The notes beneath the pieces were generated by a model, which saw nothing but the letters and a program-made list of their open reading frames with translations, searched no databases and was not told the DNA's origin. Both the position numbers and the translations under genes were made by a program. From positions 6,758,001 through 6,822,000 of the forward strand of contig JAPEIS010000001.1 in NCBI GenBank assembly GCA_029531795.1: 64,000 nucleotides of DNA. The letters run 5' to 3'. Shown piece after piece: positions 24,201 through 35,138 of this stretch. Origin of the DNA: Sclerotinia nivalis. Taxonomy: Eukaryota; Ascomycota; Leotiomycetes; Helotiales; Sclerotiniaceae. Every line of letters begins with the position of its first letter. The stretch's first letter is position 1.

Positions 24201-24657
24201 GATTGAAGCATTATAAAATACTTTCAGCAATTTTCTTTATGTTTGGGAAGGACTGTGGTAGAGGCGCAACGAATGATTCCACAGATCAAGAGTATTCAAA
24301 TTGTAAACTCTATAAAATATTGGCGTTGGTACGTTTATGGGTTTGACAGCAAGGAAGCTGTATGCGGTGTCAAAGGGGTAAGGGTAGGACATTTCTTATT
24401 CCTAGAATCAACAATAACTCAGACCGTACTGAATGCTATTCTCTCGGGACTTTGAATTTATTTCGAAAGATGGATGGATGATGGTGATTTACAGCCTTGT
24501 CGTTGAAGCCTTTTGAAGCCTTGTGAACCCCTGCATTTGCATGGAAGCTCCCCGCACTTGTGCCATTGCATCGTTTACAATCCAACAACAAGCTATTGAG
24601 TTATCCATGGCCTAATACCTTAACTTCGGAGCTTATTGATTCAGAAGTTTGTACAAC

Positions 24658-26052
24658 ATGTTTCGAAATTCAATTCGGAGTCAATTGACCCCAAAATTAA
24701 TTCACCGACGATGTTTCGCAACTACCATTTCACGACAGGCTGATTTTACACATGCTGTATATACCCTTTCATGGTGTCAGATATGTTCTTGCAAAATCGA
24801 AGGCTAATACATCAAGGTTATCGGTGGAGGTGCAGTAGGTCTTGCAATTGCTAGACAGTTGGCAGGTAGAGATGGAACAAGCACATTACTCCTCGAGCGC
24901 AATAGTGCTGTTGGAATGGAAACCAGTTCGAGGAATTCTGAAGTCAGTGATCCCTCCTCCTTTAATATCCCTTTTTAAAATTTCATTGCACGAGGATATA
25001 CCTCGAGATATTTCTATCATTACTTCAATCTAACATGATTTTACAATTAGGTCATCCATGCTGGTCTCTATTACGGCGCCAATTCCCTAAAAACCAATCT
25101 TTGCATCCAAGGTCGCCGAATGCTTTATGCTCTCTGCGCCAAATACGACATCCCCCATAAAAACATGGGAAAATGGATCGTCGCCCAAACAGAACAGCAA
25201 TACGAAGAACTAATCAAAGTTCACAAATTCACCAAAACTCTCGAGGATGTCCCTACCCATTTTATATCTTTGGAACAAGCTGCTAAAGAAGAACCCTATG
25301 TGCGAGCTCGAAAGGGGATTCTCGAAAGTTCTACGACTGGAATCGTGGATTCGCATTCTTATATGCAGTTTCTACATGGGGATTTTACGGAGAAAGGGGG
25401 GGATACCGCGTTGAATAGTAATGTGATTGCTATCACACCCTTAGGTGATAAGGGGAGTTCGGGGTGGGAAATTCTGGTAAGAGATAAAGCCAGCGGGGAG
25501 GAAAATACATTTACATCCGAGACGGTAATTAATTCCGCGGGCCTGGGAGCGTGCGATGTTCATAATATGATCGTACCCCAAGAACAGCATTTGAAACAAT
25601 ACTACGCCAAAGGAAATTATTTTTCGTATTCCCCGAGGGTCCCAATGACTAAACATCTCATATACCCCGCGCCAGAACCGGGATTGGGTGGTCTGGGTAC
25701 GCATCTCACACTCGATATCGCGGGACGCATTCGTTTCGGTCCCGATGTGGAGTGGGTTGATGATCCGCATGATTTGAAGGTTAATAGCTCGCGTTTACCG
25801 GAGGCGATCGAACAGATTAGGAAGTTTCTACCAGATGTCAAGGTTGAGGGCATCCAACCGGATTATGCGGGCATAAGGCCGAAGTTGGGGAGGTTGAGTG
25901 CGGTGGGGAGTGGGAAGGGGTTTCAGGATTTCGTCATTAGAGATATGTGCGCGGAGGGCTATGAGGGTTGGGTTGATTTGTTGGGGATTGAAAGTCCCGG
26001 GTTGACGAGCAGTTTGGCGATTGCGGGGTTGGTGGAGAGGTTGTTGTATTAG
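24658..26052 (+). CDS. L-2-hydroxyglutarate dehydrogenase, mitochondrial
   Basis: Model: join 24658-24756, 24817-24942, 25051-26052, 408 residues. The first 30 residues are basic and Ser/Arg-rich without acids ([18 protein letters not shown]), a typical mitochondrial presequence. The FAD-binding motif [17 protein letters not shown] follows at about residue 34. Then come [15 protein letters not shown], hallmark of the DAO/L2HGDH family, GIVDSHSYM, the [11 protein letters not shown] region, and the C-terminal DYAGIRPKL and [15 protein letters not shown]. The family oxidises the metabolic by-product L-2-hydroxyglutarate to 2-oxoglutarate. The length matches the family. The upstream gene ends 457 nt before on the same strand. 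Confidence 0.93.
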
Positions 26053-26055
26053 GGA

Positions 26056-26112
26056 GGGGGGAGAGGGGAGAGGGGAGAGGGGGAGAGAGAGAAGAGAGAA
26101 GAGAGAGAGAAG
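26056..26112. repeat. GA-rich simple repeat after the stop codon
   Basis: Purine-only tract of GGGGAGA and GAGA units directly after the L-2-hydroxyglutarate dehydrogenase stop. The following 26113-26952 is AT-rich and holds no supported gene. Confidence 0.85.
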
Positions 26113-26952
26113 GAGGATCATTCAGATGTTGGTTTGAATAGAGTAGTTATAGAGGATAAATGAGAAGGAAAGTGGATAGGAGAGTGAATTAAGAAATAAA
26201 TAAAAGACTTGAGAGAAAAAATAACAAAAAATCATAATCAATAAACAAAACTAATAAACAAAATAACTATCAATCTAATAATAAATAATCTCCAAATACT
26301 CAATCTATATTTGAAGTACTCGAGAGTATATATATAATAATCAAAGGGTAATAATATAATTAAATACGATAACTAATAAAGATATCTATTGAAAAGTATA
26401 AAAGAGATATAATATCAGATATTCTAATCTATCTCTCATATACGGAATTAAAATTGATGAAAACGAAGAGAGTAGAATGAAGAAAGTCTTTGAATCTGAT
26501 TTAAACAGAATTGATTAACGGTATCCAAGAAAAATTCTTCTGTCTCCTATACATCTACTCGAGTATTTCATCAAGTATACGTACATCACATATAAATACA
26601 ATTTTCTCACTTCGATTCAATCATCTCATCTCATCTTATCTCAACTCAAACCAAACCATCCATTAATTTTCTCCCTATTCCTAATTCGGGTATCTTAAAA
26701 GTACAACCTTGCAAGCATCAAGTTCCCCATCTCTCTGCTGCAGGAAAAAAAGTAAAAAAGGAAGGTAAGGTGAAATTAAGGCATGAAGCTCACACTCTTA
26801 CACAAGCTCGAAATAACCGAATCCTCGAATCCGATTCCTATCGGTGATGAATTATAATAACACGAGAGAAGTGAATGGAATACCATAGAAATAGACATAA
26901 GCTCATAGAATCCTTATCCATCATGCCAATGCTATGTCTTGTAAAGGAAAAA

Positions 26953-28757
26953 TCAAACCTTTTGATCTTCCCCTGTCTCTTTATCTTGATCCGATGCCTT
27001 TTCCTTCTCCATGGTGTTCGTATTATCGTTTATGTGATTGGTTGATGTTGATATTTTTGAAGCTTCTTTTGCTGCTGCGGATTTTTTCGATTTCTTTCTG
27101 GATTTCTTTGACTTTTTTGGAGGTGCTTCTTTGGGTGGAGATGTATGGTCGTCTTCACTCGAGTTATCTTTTTGCTCTTGTACTTCTTGCTCCTCTTCTG
27201 TCTCTCTGCCAGCTTCCGTACTAGGTGGCTCCGACTCTAGCTCCGATTCTGGGACTGGCTCCGATTCTGTGACTGGCTCTTCAATGACGGTCTCAGTCTT
27301 TTCTTCGCCATTATCACCATTCTCTTGTTTCACCTCCGTCTTGTCTCCGAGTGAATCACCAGACATACTATCCCATGAACCCGTGGAATCTGCCTTCGAA
27401 TCATCATCATAAATGACCGTCTCTGAATTTTCCTGCTCCGATTCCAATTCTTCAATCGTTTCCGAACTTGGCTCTTCTTCCTTTGATATCCCATCATTCG
27501 ACTCCTCGGTTTCCATATCATGATCTGGATCCACCTCCTCAAAAGTCTCCACAATAACGGGTATTTCCGTCCCAGTATCACTTTCCATCCCTCCATCCTC
27601 TCCCTCTTCCTCTGCAATCCTTGAGTTACGTGCAATCCTTAATCTCTGAGTAATATCCCCTTCTTCCTCATCAATTTCTTGAACTGTCGTAATCGCCGAT
27701 CCCACTGAAGGAGATTGTCTAACATGTCTCCTCGTTGTATTTTGTCTTCCAAGTCCTAAGAAGTCCTCCTCAACCCCTACTGGCGTCTTCAAAATTGACG
27801 TAACTGTCGGTGGTTTATCCTCAACATTTTCCAACCCCTCTGCTTCTGGCGGTAGCTTATAATTCTCCGGTGGCAATAGCTCATGCATATCACAAACCGT
27901 CTTAAACAAAACATAAAGTCCAGTTTGGCCCTCAACCTGCCAAAATACTCCTCGATGTTGAAACCATGCATGCGCAAATATTCGATGCAAACGTCTGAAA
28001 ATATTAATTAAATGTTTAACACCAGCTCCTCTATCATCCATCGCATCGCCAGCTGCCATACTTAAACGACTTGGAAATATCTTTTGACTAGTTACGATAT
28101 TGGTAGCCCAATCTAATGTATGACAGCAATAATCGATAGCGCAACAACTTTTGGGTGATTCATGTACGGCGCAAAGAAATTGCCATTCGGAAGCGCGCAT
28201 TTCTGGGCATGTGTGTGCGGAACAAGGAGGATCGTCAAAGAGGAATCCAATTATAAGATCATTACATTTGTTGATTAAGAAACGGCAGAGTTCATAAAGC
28301 CAAAGGGCTTGATCGAGACCATTTGGTGGTGTGGCTATTTCGACGGCAGTTTCCCGAGTTATAGGGACGCTATGGTCTTTGGATGGAGGTTTAGTATGAT
28401 AGTAATGAAGCGCTTTTAAATGTTCTTGTAGTTGAAATGCTGAGTCGAGCTAGATATTAGCAAAAATATGTTAGCCTATTATCATAAAGTAGATGCGACG
28501 TAGCCTTTGAGCTTAAAATCAGGAGGCACACAAACCTCACTCAAAGGAATGAGAGGTGGACCAGCAGCCATATCAGCAGCTTTCGTTCCTGGATGTATCC
28601 TTCGACTAGCATTTGTTTCTATAATACTTTGTTCAATCATTTGTTCTTGATTTGAGGAGGCACTCCCAAGTGATGGAGATTTAGGACCAATCTGGATTTC
28701 TGTGGGTGGAGGTGGGCTTGGAAGCCGCGGAGAGCTTGGTGGGAGAGTAGACATCAT
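26953..28757 (-). CDS. mob3: MOB3/phocein-like Mob1 family protein
   Basis: Model: complement of join 26953-28449, 28536-28757, 572 residues. The Mob1/phocein domain spans roughly residues 75-245. Recognisable parts are CPEMRASEWQFLCAVHESPK, CCAIDYCCHTLDWA, KIFPSRLS, LINIFRRLHRIFAHAWFQHR and LYVLFKTVCDMHELLPPENY, with the Cys/His zinc ligands in place. The pattern around HTLD and FPSR resembles phocein (MOB4; fungal MOB3) more than the Mob1 kinase cofactor. Fungal MOB3 is a STRIPAK subunit acting in hyphal fusion and development. Residues 300-520 are extremely acidic and Ser/Thr-rich, and the tail ends in a Lys-rich block (KKSKKSRKKSKKS). Two adjacent ATGs (28757, 28754) could serve as start. 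Confidence 0.88.
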
Positions 28758-29123
28758 GATAGTCCCCTCAAATTGGCCTTGTGAATCTTCATATATGCCA
28801 GGAAATGATGCGCTCGAGGTTGCGATTTGAGGAATTATTGTTGTTGTTGCTTTAAAGAAAGAAAGAAAGATAGCTGGTGATTGAAAGATGATGGTGTCGA
28901 TCAATATTACAGAACCGGTAGTACGCGCCAATTTCTTCGGATTCGCGTTAACCAATCAAATTATAGTGTGCTTTAAATAGCGTCGGAACGCTAAATTTGA
29001 TGTGCAAGGACGCTGAACCTTCACAAGGCTGTAGGTAGGGTATGAATTTTTATGGGACGAATATTTGTTAAAGGAGTATTCAACAAGGAGAGAATAACCT
29101 AGATTTTCTTTCATATACTCATT
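28758..29123. promoter_or_regulatory. Shared divergent upstream region, mob3 / ZNG1
   Basis: These 366 bp separate the start codons of two divergently transcribed genes, so both promoters and 5' leaders must lie here or overlap. No clear TATA box or named factor site was identified. Confidence 0.6.
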
Positions 29124-30886
29124 ATGGACCTCGACGATGATATTCCTATGTTAGTAGATGTGGAAGGGAAAGAAGATAATGCAGAAGAAAATGAAGCAAA
29201 ATCAATCAAAGTACCAATCACAATTGTCACAGGTAAGTTCTATATATATATCTAAATCGAATGATATAATTAACATGAAACTTCAAGGATATCTTGGTGC
29301 TGGAAAGACAACTTTGATGAACTATATTTTGAATGAGCAACATGGAAAAAAGATAGCTGTGATATTAAATGGTATTTACTCTTTACATACTCTTTAGATC
29401 TTCTATCACACAAATTGGCACTTAGGCTAACTACTTATATAGAATTTGGTGATTGTAAGTTGGAAGCTATAGATCGAGTGATCTTCCTGGTTCTTACTTT
29501 ACTACACTGCTCTACCATGAATTGACTAGTACCATGGCTTATGACATCCAGACTAACGTCTTCACCATGCAGCCGCTGATATAGAGAAATCTTTAACCGT
29601 CAATACCGGTAGTGAGCAAGTGGAAGAATGGCTCGATGTTGGTAATGGTTGTATATGTTGTTCCGTAAAGTAATTACCCATATTCCCCCTCAATTCTTTC
29701 CTACTTCCCCTGCTACTTCCCCCTTCCTCCCCGCCTCCCTCACACCTCACCAATACATCTCCAGGGACTCCGGTGTGAACGCCATTGAAACCCTCATGGA
29801 CCGTCGTGGCGCCTTCGACTACATCCTTCTCGAAACAACTGGACTCGCTGACCCCGGCAACCTCGCGCCCCTCTTCTGGGTCGACGAAGGACTCGGAAGT
29901 ACCATCTACCTTGACGGAATCGTCACTCTCGTCGATGCCAAAAACATTCTCAAATCCCTCAATGAACCCATTCCTTCCGAGATCCCCTCCGAAACACCCA
30001 ATCAAAGCAAATCTTACTCGAATGTCAATAATGAGAAACATGAACATTCAGGACCACATCTAACAACAGCTCACCTCCAAATATCTCACGCCGATGTTCT
30101 TATTCTCAATAAATCAGATTTGGTCACCCCGGAAGAATTGGAAATCGTTAAGGAAAGAATCACAGCTATAAATGGTTTGGCAAAATTACACATTACAGAA
30201 TTCGGCGCAACTCCAAAGTTAGAGGGTGTCTTGCTGGATTTACATGCATATGATAGAGTTGATTTTAATTTGGAGGAAGTAAAGGCAAAAGGACATAGTC
30301 ATTTAGATCCCGTAAGTTTATGTCTTTTCCTGCTTCCATCTCCTACCCCATCCAGCTTTCTTCCTTTTGAATTTCCAAACCAACCCCTTATCCAACTTCC
30401 CCTTAAACTACCAAACCCAACTAACAAATAAAAAAGACAATCACAACCCTCACCCTAACCACACCACCCCTCCCCCCATCCTCCATCCCCCACCTCGACG
30501 CCTGGCTCCGTTCCCTCCTCTGGGATTCCACCATTCCAACCCCTACTTCATTCACCACCACCACCAATTCCTCCTCCTCATCCACCCCATCCCCTGAAAT
30601 CCACCGTCTCAAAGCCCGTCTCCCCCTCACAAACAACACCACCAAAACAATCCAAGCAGTACGAGAAATATTCGAGATCCTAGACGATGTAACTCCATCC
30701 CCAACTCCGGGAACTGGAACTGGCGCTGAATCTGTGTCTGAATCTAAGTCTGAATTTGCAAAAGGCGAAATGGAAAATGATCTCAACAGCGAAGGTAAAA
30801 TCGTGTTGATAGGGAGGAATATTAGGGATGTGGAGGGGATATTGTTAGAGAGTTTTTTGAATTGTGTTGTTGAGGGGATGATGTGA
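29124..30886 (+). CDS. ZNG1: ZNG1/CobW-type zinc chaperone GTPase
   Basis: Model: join 29124-29232, 29288-29371, 29443-29454, 29573-29669, 29765-30311, 30437-30886, 432 residues. The G3E GTPase signatures are complete: Walker [10 protein letters not shown], the metal-binding GCICCSVK, Walker B-like [11 protein letters not shown], and the NKSD guanine-specificity motif. An acidic N-terminus precedes them, and the C-terminal CobW domain ([11 protein letters not shown]...) follows. Zng1 proteins deliver zinc to methionine aminopeptidase 1. A 12-nt exon (29443-29454) supplies EFGD, and its inclusion restores NEFGDSADIEKSL, matching the family. The insert before the C-terminal domain is Ser/Thr/Pro-rich. 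The gene is divergent from mob3. Confidence 0.93.
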
Positions 30887-32454
30887 TGTGATGGGATGTG
30901 TTAGTTGAGATGGATATCAGTACATGGATGGTATTTCCAACAAATAGTAGATTTCTACGACCATTTCATATCACTTCATCGAACCCCATTCTTTAACCAT
31001 CAATCATGCGAATAGTTGAAACGAAAATACTCCTGTATTTTCCATATCTACTTTCCCGTGATAGTATATTATTCCTCATCTCTCCTCGATATACTTCACA
31101 CCACATCCTAACATTCCTATTCTCATTCTCATTCCCATTCCCCCTTCCATCTCCATCCCCATCCCCATTATATCGCACCCTACACACACACAATCTACAT
31201 AACCCCATTTCTTTTACTTATCCAAATCCAAATCCAAATCCAAATCCAACCATAAACAAGAAAACAAATCATCCAGCAATTAAATTAATTTGAAATATAT
31301 ATTCGAAGTTTGTATTTGTATCCATGTATATATTTGATACATTGCATACAACCTCCCTTTTTTCAAATCATTTATCCCAAATCATCTATACCAAATCACT
31401 TATTCATCTATTCATCTATTCATCCATTATCCATCCATTCATCAAGACAACTCTATGAATAAGCAAAGCCCATCCATCAATCAATCAATCAATCCACACA
31501 AAGAAATCAAGCGAAGAAAGAAAAAATATCATAAAAAGATGAGAATATCATAGTCATAGTCATATTCATATTCATGGTCATGTTCATATTTATGATATTG
31601 CATAACTCAAGAAACGTTCTCTCTCTTCCGCTATGTCTTTCCCTAACTCTCTTTTCCCGTTCCTTCTTCCTTCTCCCCTCTTCCCTCTTCCTCTTCCCCT
31701 ATTTTTCTATCTCCTTCCCTCTTCTTCTCCCTCTCCTATCCACCCTTCCACACAAATTTCTACTATCCCTATCTTCTTCTCGCTCTTCCCACATCTCCCA
31801 TTTTAGAATAATAAAATAGAAAAAGAAAAGTAAAGATGGATAGACTTTCCATCTACCCATCTATCCATCCATCCATTCCATGCCTTTCTCTCCCACCCAC
31901 CCCAATCTAATGTTTGTATAGCAGCACCCCACCCAATGAATTTATTCGTCCTTCCCACAAAATGTGATCAAGCTATAACCCTAACGCCAAAAATGCTATG
32001 TACATATATCTCATTCGTCGATTATGCTTTGCAATGCAATGCCGGGAGACTGCAAAAAAATGTAAAAAGAAAAATGAGGCCAATCATATCAAGATGATTA
32101 TCAGTCCAAAAAAAACCTTCTCAGCGCTCCATCAAATGCATTCATTTCCGGATGAACTTTCTAACTCGAGATTCATGCATACGGTATGTAATACTGTAAT
32201 CTCCGAATTTTATAAAGGGAAATCTCAATTCATCATCTCTAAATGATCTTTCAGTCGAGATATATTTTGGTCCAAAAGTAACGTTGAGGGGAATCTATGC
32301 AATCGCTAAAAGACAACTGATCGTTTCAAGGCCTCTGCCAAGGCCTAAATACCGGCCCTCGAAGTAATAATACAGCTGGTGCCCAAATTTGATGAAGGGT
32401 TGTGAGGTATTCAAAGCGGGTTCGTCGTGGAGCCAGTTGGTAATCATTTAACTG
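30887..32454. other. Intergenic region with simple repeats
   Basis: The convergent 3' regions of ZNG1 and flbA. It contains a short (AAATCC)n run near 31219-31248, CATC/CATT-rich stretches (31380-31500) and CT-rich DNA (31620-31800). ORFs here are low-complexity by-products. Confidence 0.6.
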
Positions 32455-35138
32455 CTACCTGTTAGATTTGCTAACGGATCGCTCAAGTAAATTATACCGT
32501 GGCCCATGAGCTAATGAATCGAAATCATAATTCTTAAGAGTTTGTTCATATTTCGAGCTCTTCATGAATTTTGGTACAGAGTCCTGTGATGAATCGTTAG
32601 TAAACCTTCATGGTTACAGATCGGAAGTACTTACACTAGCCATCAACTTGAAGACTGACAATTGAGCCTCTTCAAATAATTTTGTAACTTCCTTCAAACT
32701 CTCAACCATGGCACCATCTTGTCCCACAGCTTTGGTCATCCTGGTAGCCAGTTGATTCCTGAGCATATGATCGATATTAAGTTCGCAAGGTGAGCCTGGA
32801 GCTAAGAATGCATTGTAGATACCGTAAGCCGAGGCCATGGTCTCTTTAACGGAATCGAGACTTCCTCCAGATTTACCCCTGGTTGGATCCACATTTCTTA
32901 CAGCTGCTTTACAAGACTTTAAGAATTCCTCGACATCTAAATAGAAAGACAAGTTCTCCTCACAATGAGTATCCCGAAGATTTTCGCGGAAAAGCAAACG
33001 AAGCGCAGCATCGTTAAGGATCTTGTCCAATTTTTGAGTATTCGAATCGCGGGAAACGCCAGCTCTAACTGCTGCTGAAGCTCCTTCACTCTCAGAAGTA
33101 CGATCCCTTGAAGTCATATTGATGACATCTTTGCCTTTTTGTGATAATTGATAGTAGGCATATTTAGTAGGCTGAAACCGGAAATCCTTCTTATCATCTG
33201 AAGGAGGAAGTTGTTGTTGGTATTGCCTGTCGGGCTGAACACACCAGATTAGTTCTTGCTCCAAAAATAGCGATGCAACTTCTGTGGTTTCCCGTCTGTC
33301 CACCGTAGTACAACAATCCATCAACCAGTCACAAGCGGCCTTTCCGGTAAATGTTTGATAAACAGTTCTAGGTGGCGATCCAACTTTGCGCTCTCCTGCC
33401 ATTCTTACACCAGCAATTCCATCCTTGTATTCGCTCAAGGAGTCCGAATCAGCTGATGTGGCACTGGTCTTGATATTGGGCCCATTTTGACCAACGAATC
33501 TGCGGAAAATAACCTCAATTGTGCTTCGATCCGAGGAAAGTTTATCCGTAGCAGAATCTCTTTCTAAAATAACCAGTTGCATGGTATTTCTTGGGGATGC
33601 GACAAGTTCTGCGACATGTCTCTGTTGTATTCCGTTCTTTGAGCAGAATCTTTCCAAAATGTGAATACCCTTTGGTGTCAACTGCCATATGGACCCTTTC
33701 ATGGTGAATTCCTTTGCTTGCTTTCCATCCGCAGATTCAATAAATCGTGCATCCAAGAAGCGTTGACATACTGAACGAGCCATTTCCCGCGCCATAGAAA
33801 ATGTTGTAGTTGTGGTAGTGGTGACGATACGTGAGGGATCTTTTGGATCTGGCATTCGATTTGATTGTGAGAATTTTAAAGAACCCAAATTATTGATAGC
33901 CTCTTCTGAAAGAAACGAATGTTCAACTCTAGTTAATCGTATGCGGTGCGCTGCCAGTGGTAAACTGACTACCAACGTTGCGAATAAATCCTTAAAATCC
34001 TTGCTCAAAAGTCAGCATCCATCTTGCCCTCTCAAAAATCACCCTATTTTTGCGAAATACATACTCTAGTGAACGGTCTATCATCACTCGTCATGCGCAG
34101 CAAGCGCGACGATGTTTGGTGCATCTTGCTTGAATTCGCCGTGTTGCGATTTGAGTGGATCAACGGTGGGGTATCCGCAGCAGTGTTCGAGTATGCCTGC
34201 GAAGGAGGATGGGCACCAAGTAACGACTGACGACGACCGAGGAAATCGGCAGAAGGTGTGTTCTCTGCAATTGTGTTCGATGTAGCCGATGTCGAGTTAT
34301 CACCAGGTGAGGAGGATGAAGCTATATGTTCTCTAGTACTAGCAATAGACTCTGTCGACTTGGACCTATTATTGATACTCTTCAAAGGAGGGATTTGATC
34401 TGTATTTGAATCTAAAATATTGCTTGACGAGAGACGAGAACGTAATGCGGGTTCAGCCAAACTTGCAATTGCGTTGCTAGTTTTATCTCTTGCTAAAACA
34501 GCCAAGGTAAACAAGCCACTTCGGTTTTGTTTTAATGAGCTAGTCGATTGTCGATTTTGCTTATTAGAAGTGGTAGTATTATTAGAAGTACGAGGTATCA
34601 GTTCCTTTGAGCTCGATTCGTGAACGATCAATGAAGATTTTGAATCAAAAGTCAAAGGTCGAACAGAAAATTTTACTGAAGATATCTCAGAGGAATCTTT
34701 CGTAAAATTTTGAGTCGTTTCGCCTTCTCGAATGGATCTATCCGAAAGTGGTGGTAGAGAATTTGAGGCTGAGGTATTCGTGGTTGTGGTGGTGGATGTG
34801 GATGAGGTATGCGTCGGATTGGTTTTATGGGTAAGAGACGAGGGTATAATTTGATTTTGATTTTGAATTTGAATTTGATTTTGATTTTGAATTTGAATTT
34901 GATTTTGAATTTGATTTTGATTTTGAATTTGAATTTGAATTTGATTTTGATTTTGATTTTGATTTTGATTTTGATTTTGATTGGTATTGGTATCAATCAA
35001 ATTCGAGACCGAATTCGAATTTGAGTTTGAGTGATATCCAGATTGGAAAGAGGAATTAGGAGTTTTAGAGATTGTAGAAGTCGTATTGCTCGTGGTCGTG
35101 GTAGATGTGTGGGGTGGAATAGAAGGCAAGAGAGCCAT
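32455..35138 (-). CDS. flbA: FlbA-type regulator of G-protein signalling (DEP-DEP-RGS)
   Basis: Model: complement of join 32455-32583, 32635-33999, 34065-35138, 855 residues. The N-terminal 350 residues are disordered Ser/Thr/Asn with a strictly alternating Gln tract (residues 53-97). A first DEP-like fungal domain begins at FTRDFKDLFATLVVSLP across the intron, and a second DEP lies near residue 570 (TVYQTFTGKAACDWLMD). The RGS domain starts near residue 678 (LDKILNDAALRLLFREN, then CEENLSFYLDVEEF). The last exon gives DSVPKFMKSSKYEQTL, the usual FlbA C-terminus. FlbA accelerates GTP hydrolysis by the Galpha subunit, restraining vegetative growth and permitting conidiation. Introns are 65 and 51 nt. 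Confidence 0.93.
34848..34982 (-). repeat. Hexanucleotide tract encoding (Asn/Ile-Gln)n in flbA
   Basis: On the plus strand the tract is TTGATT, TTGAAT and TTGATTTTGAAT-like hexamers. On the coding strand every second codon is CAA while the others are AAT or ATT, giving about 22 Gln separated by Asn or Ile. The pure tracts are the type prone to length change. Confidence 0.92.

Noticed and set aside
27038..27412. 124-codon plus-strand Ser-rich ORF
   Set aside because: It is antisense to the acidic tail of MOB3 (Glu/Asp codons read as Ser/Phe/Leu).
34673..35024. ORFs rich in Ile/Lys/Phe or Leu/Asn overlapping the flbA Gln tract
   Set aside because: They arise from other frames and the opposite strand of the hexanucleotide repeat inside a well-supported gene.
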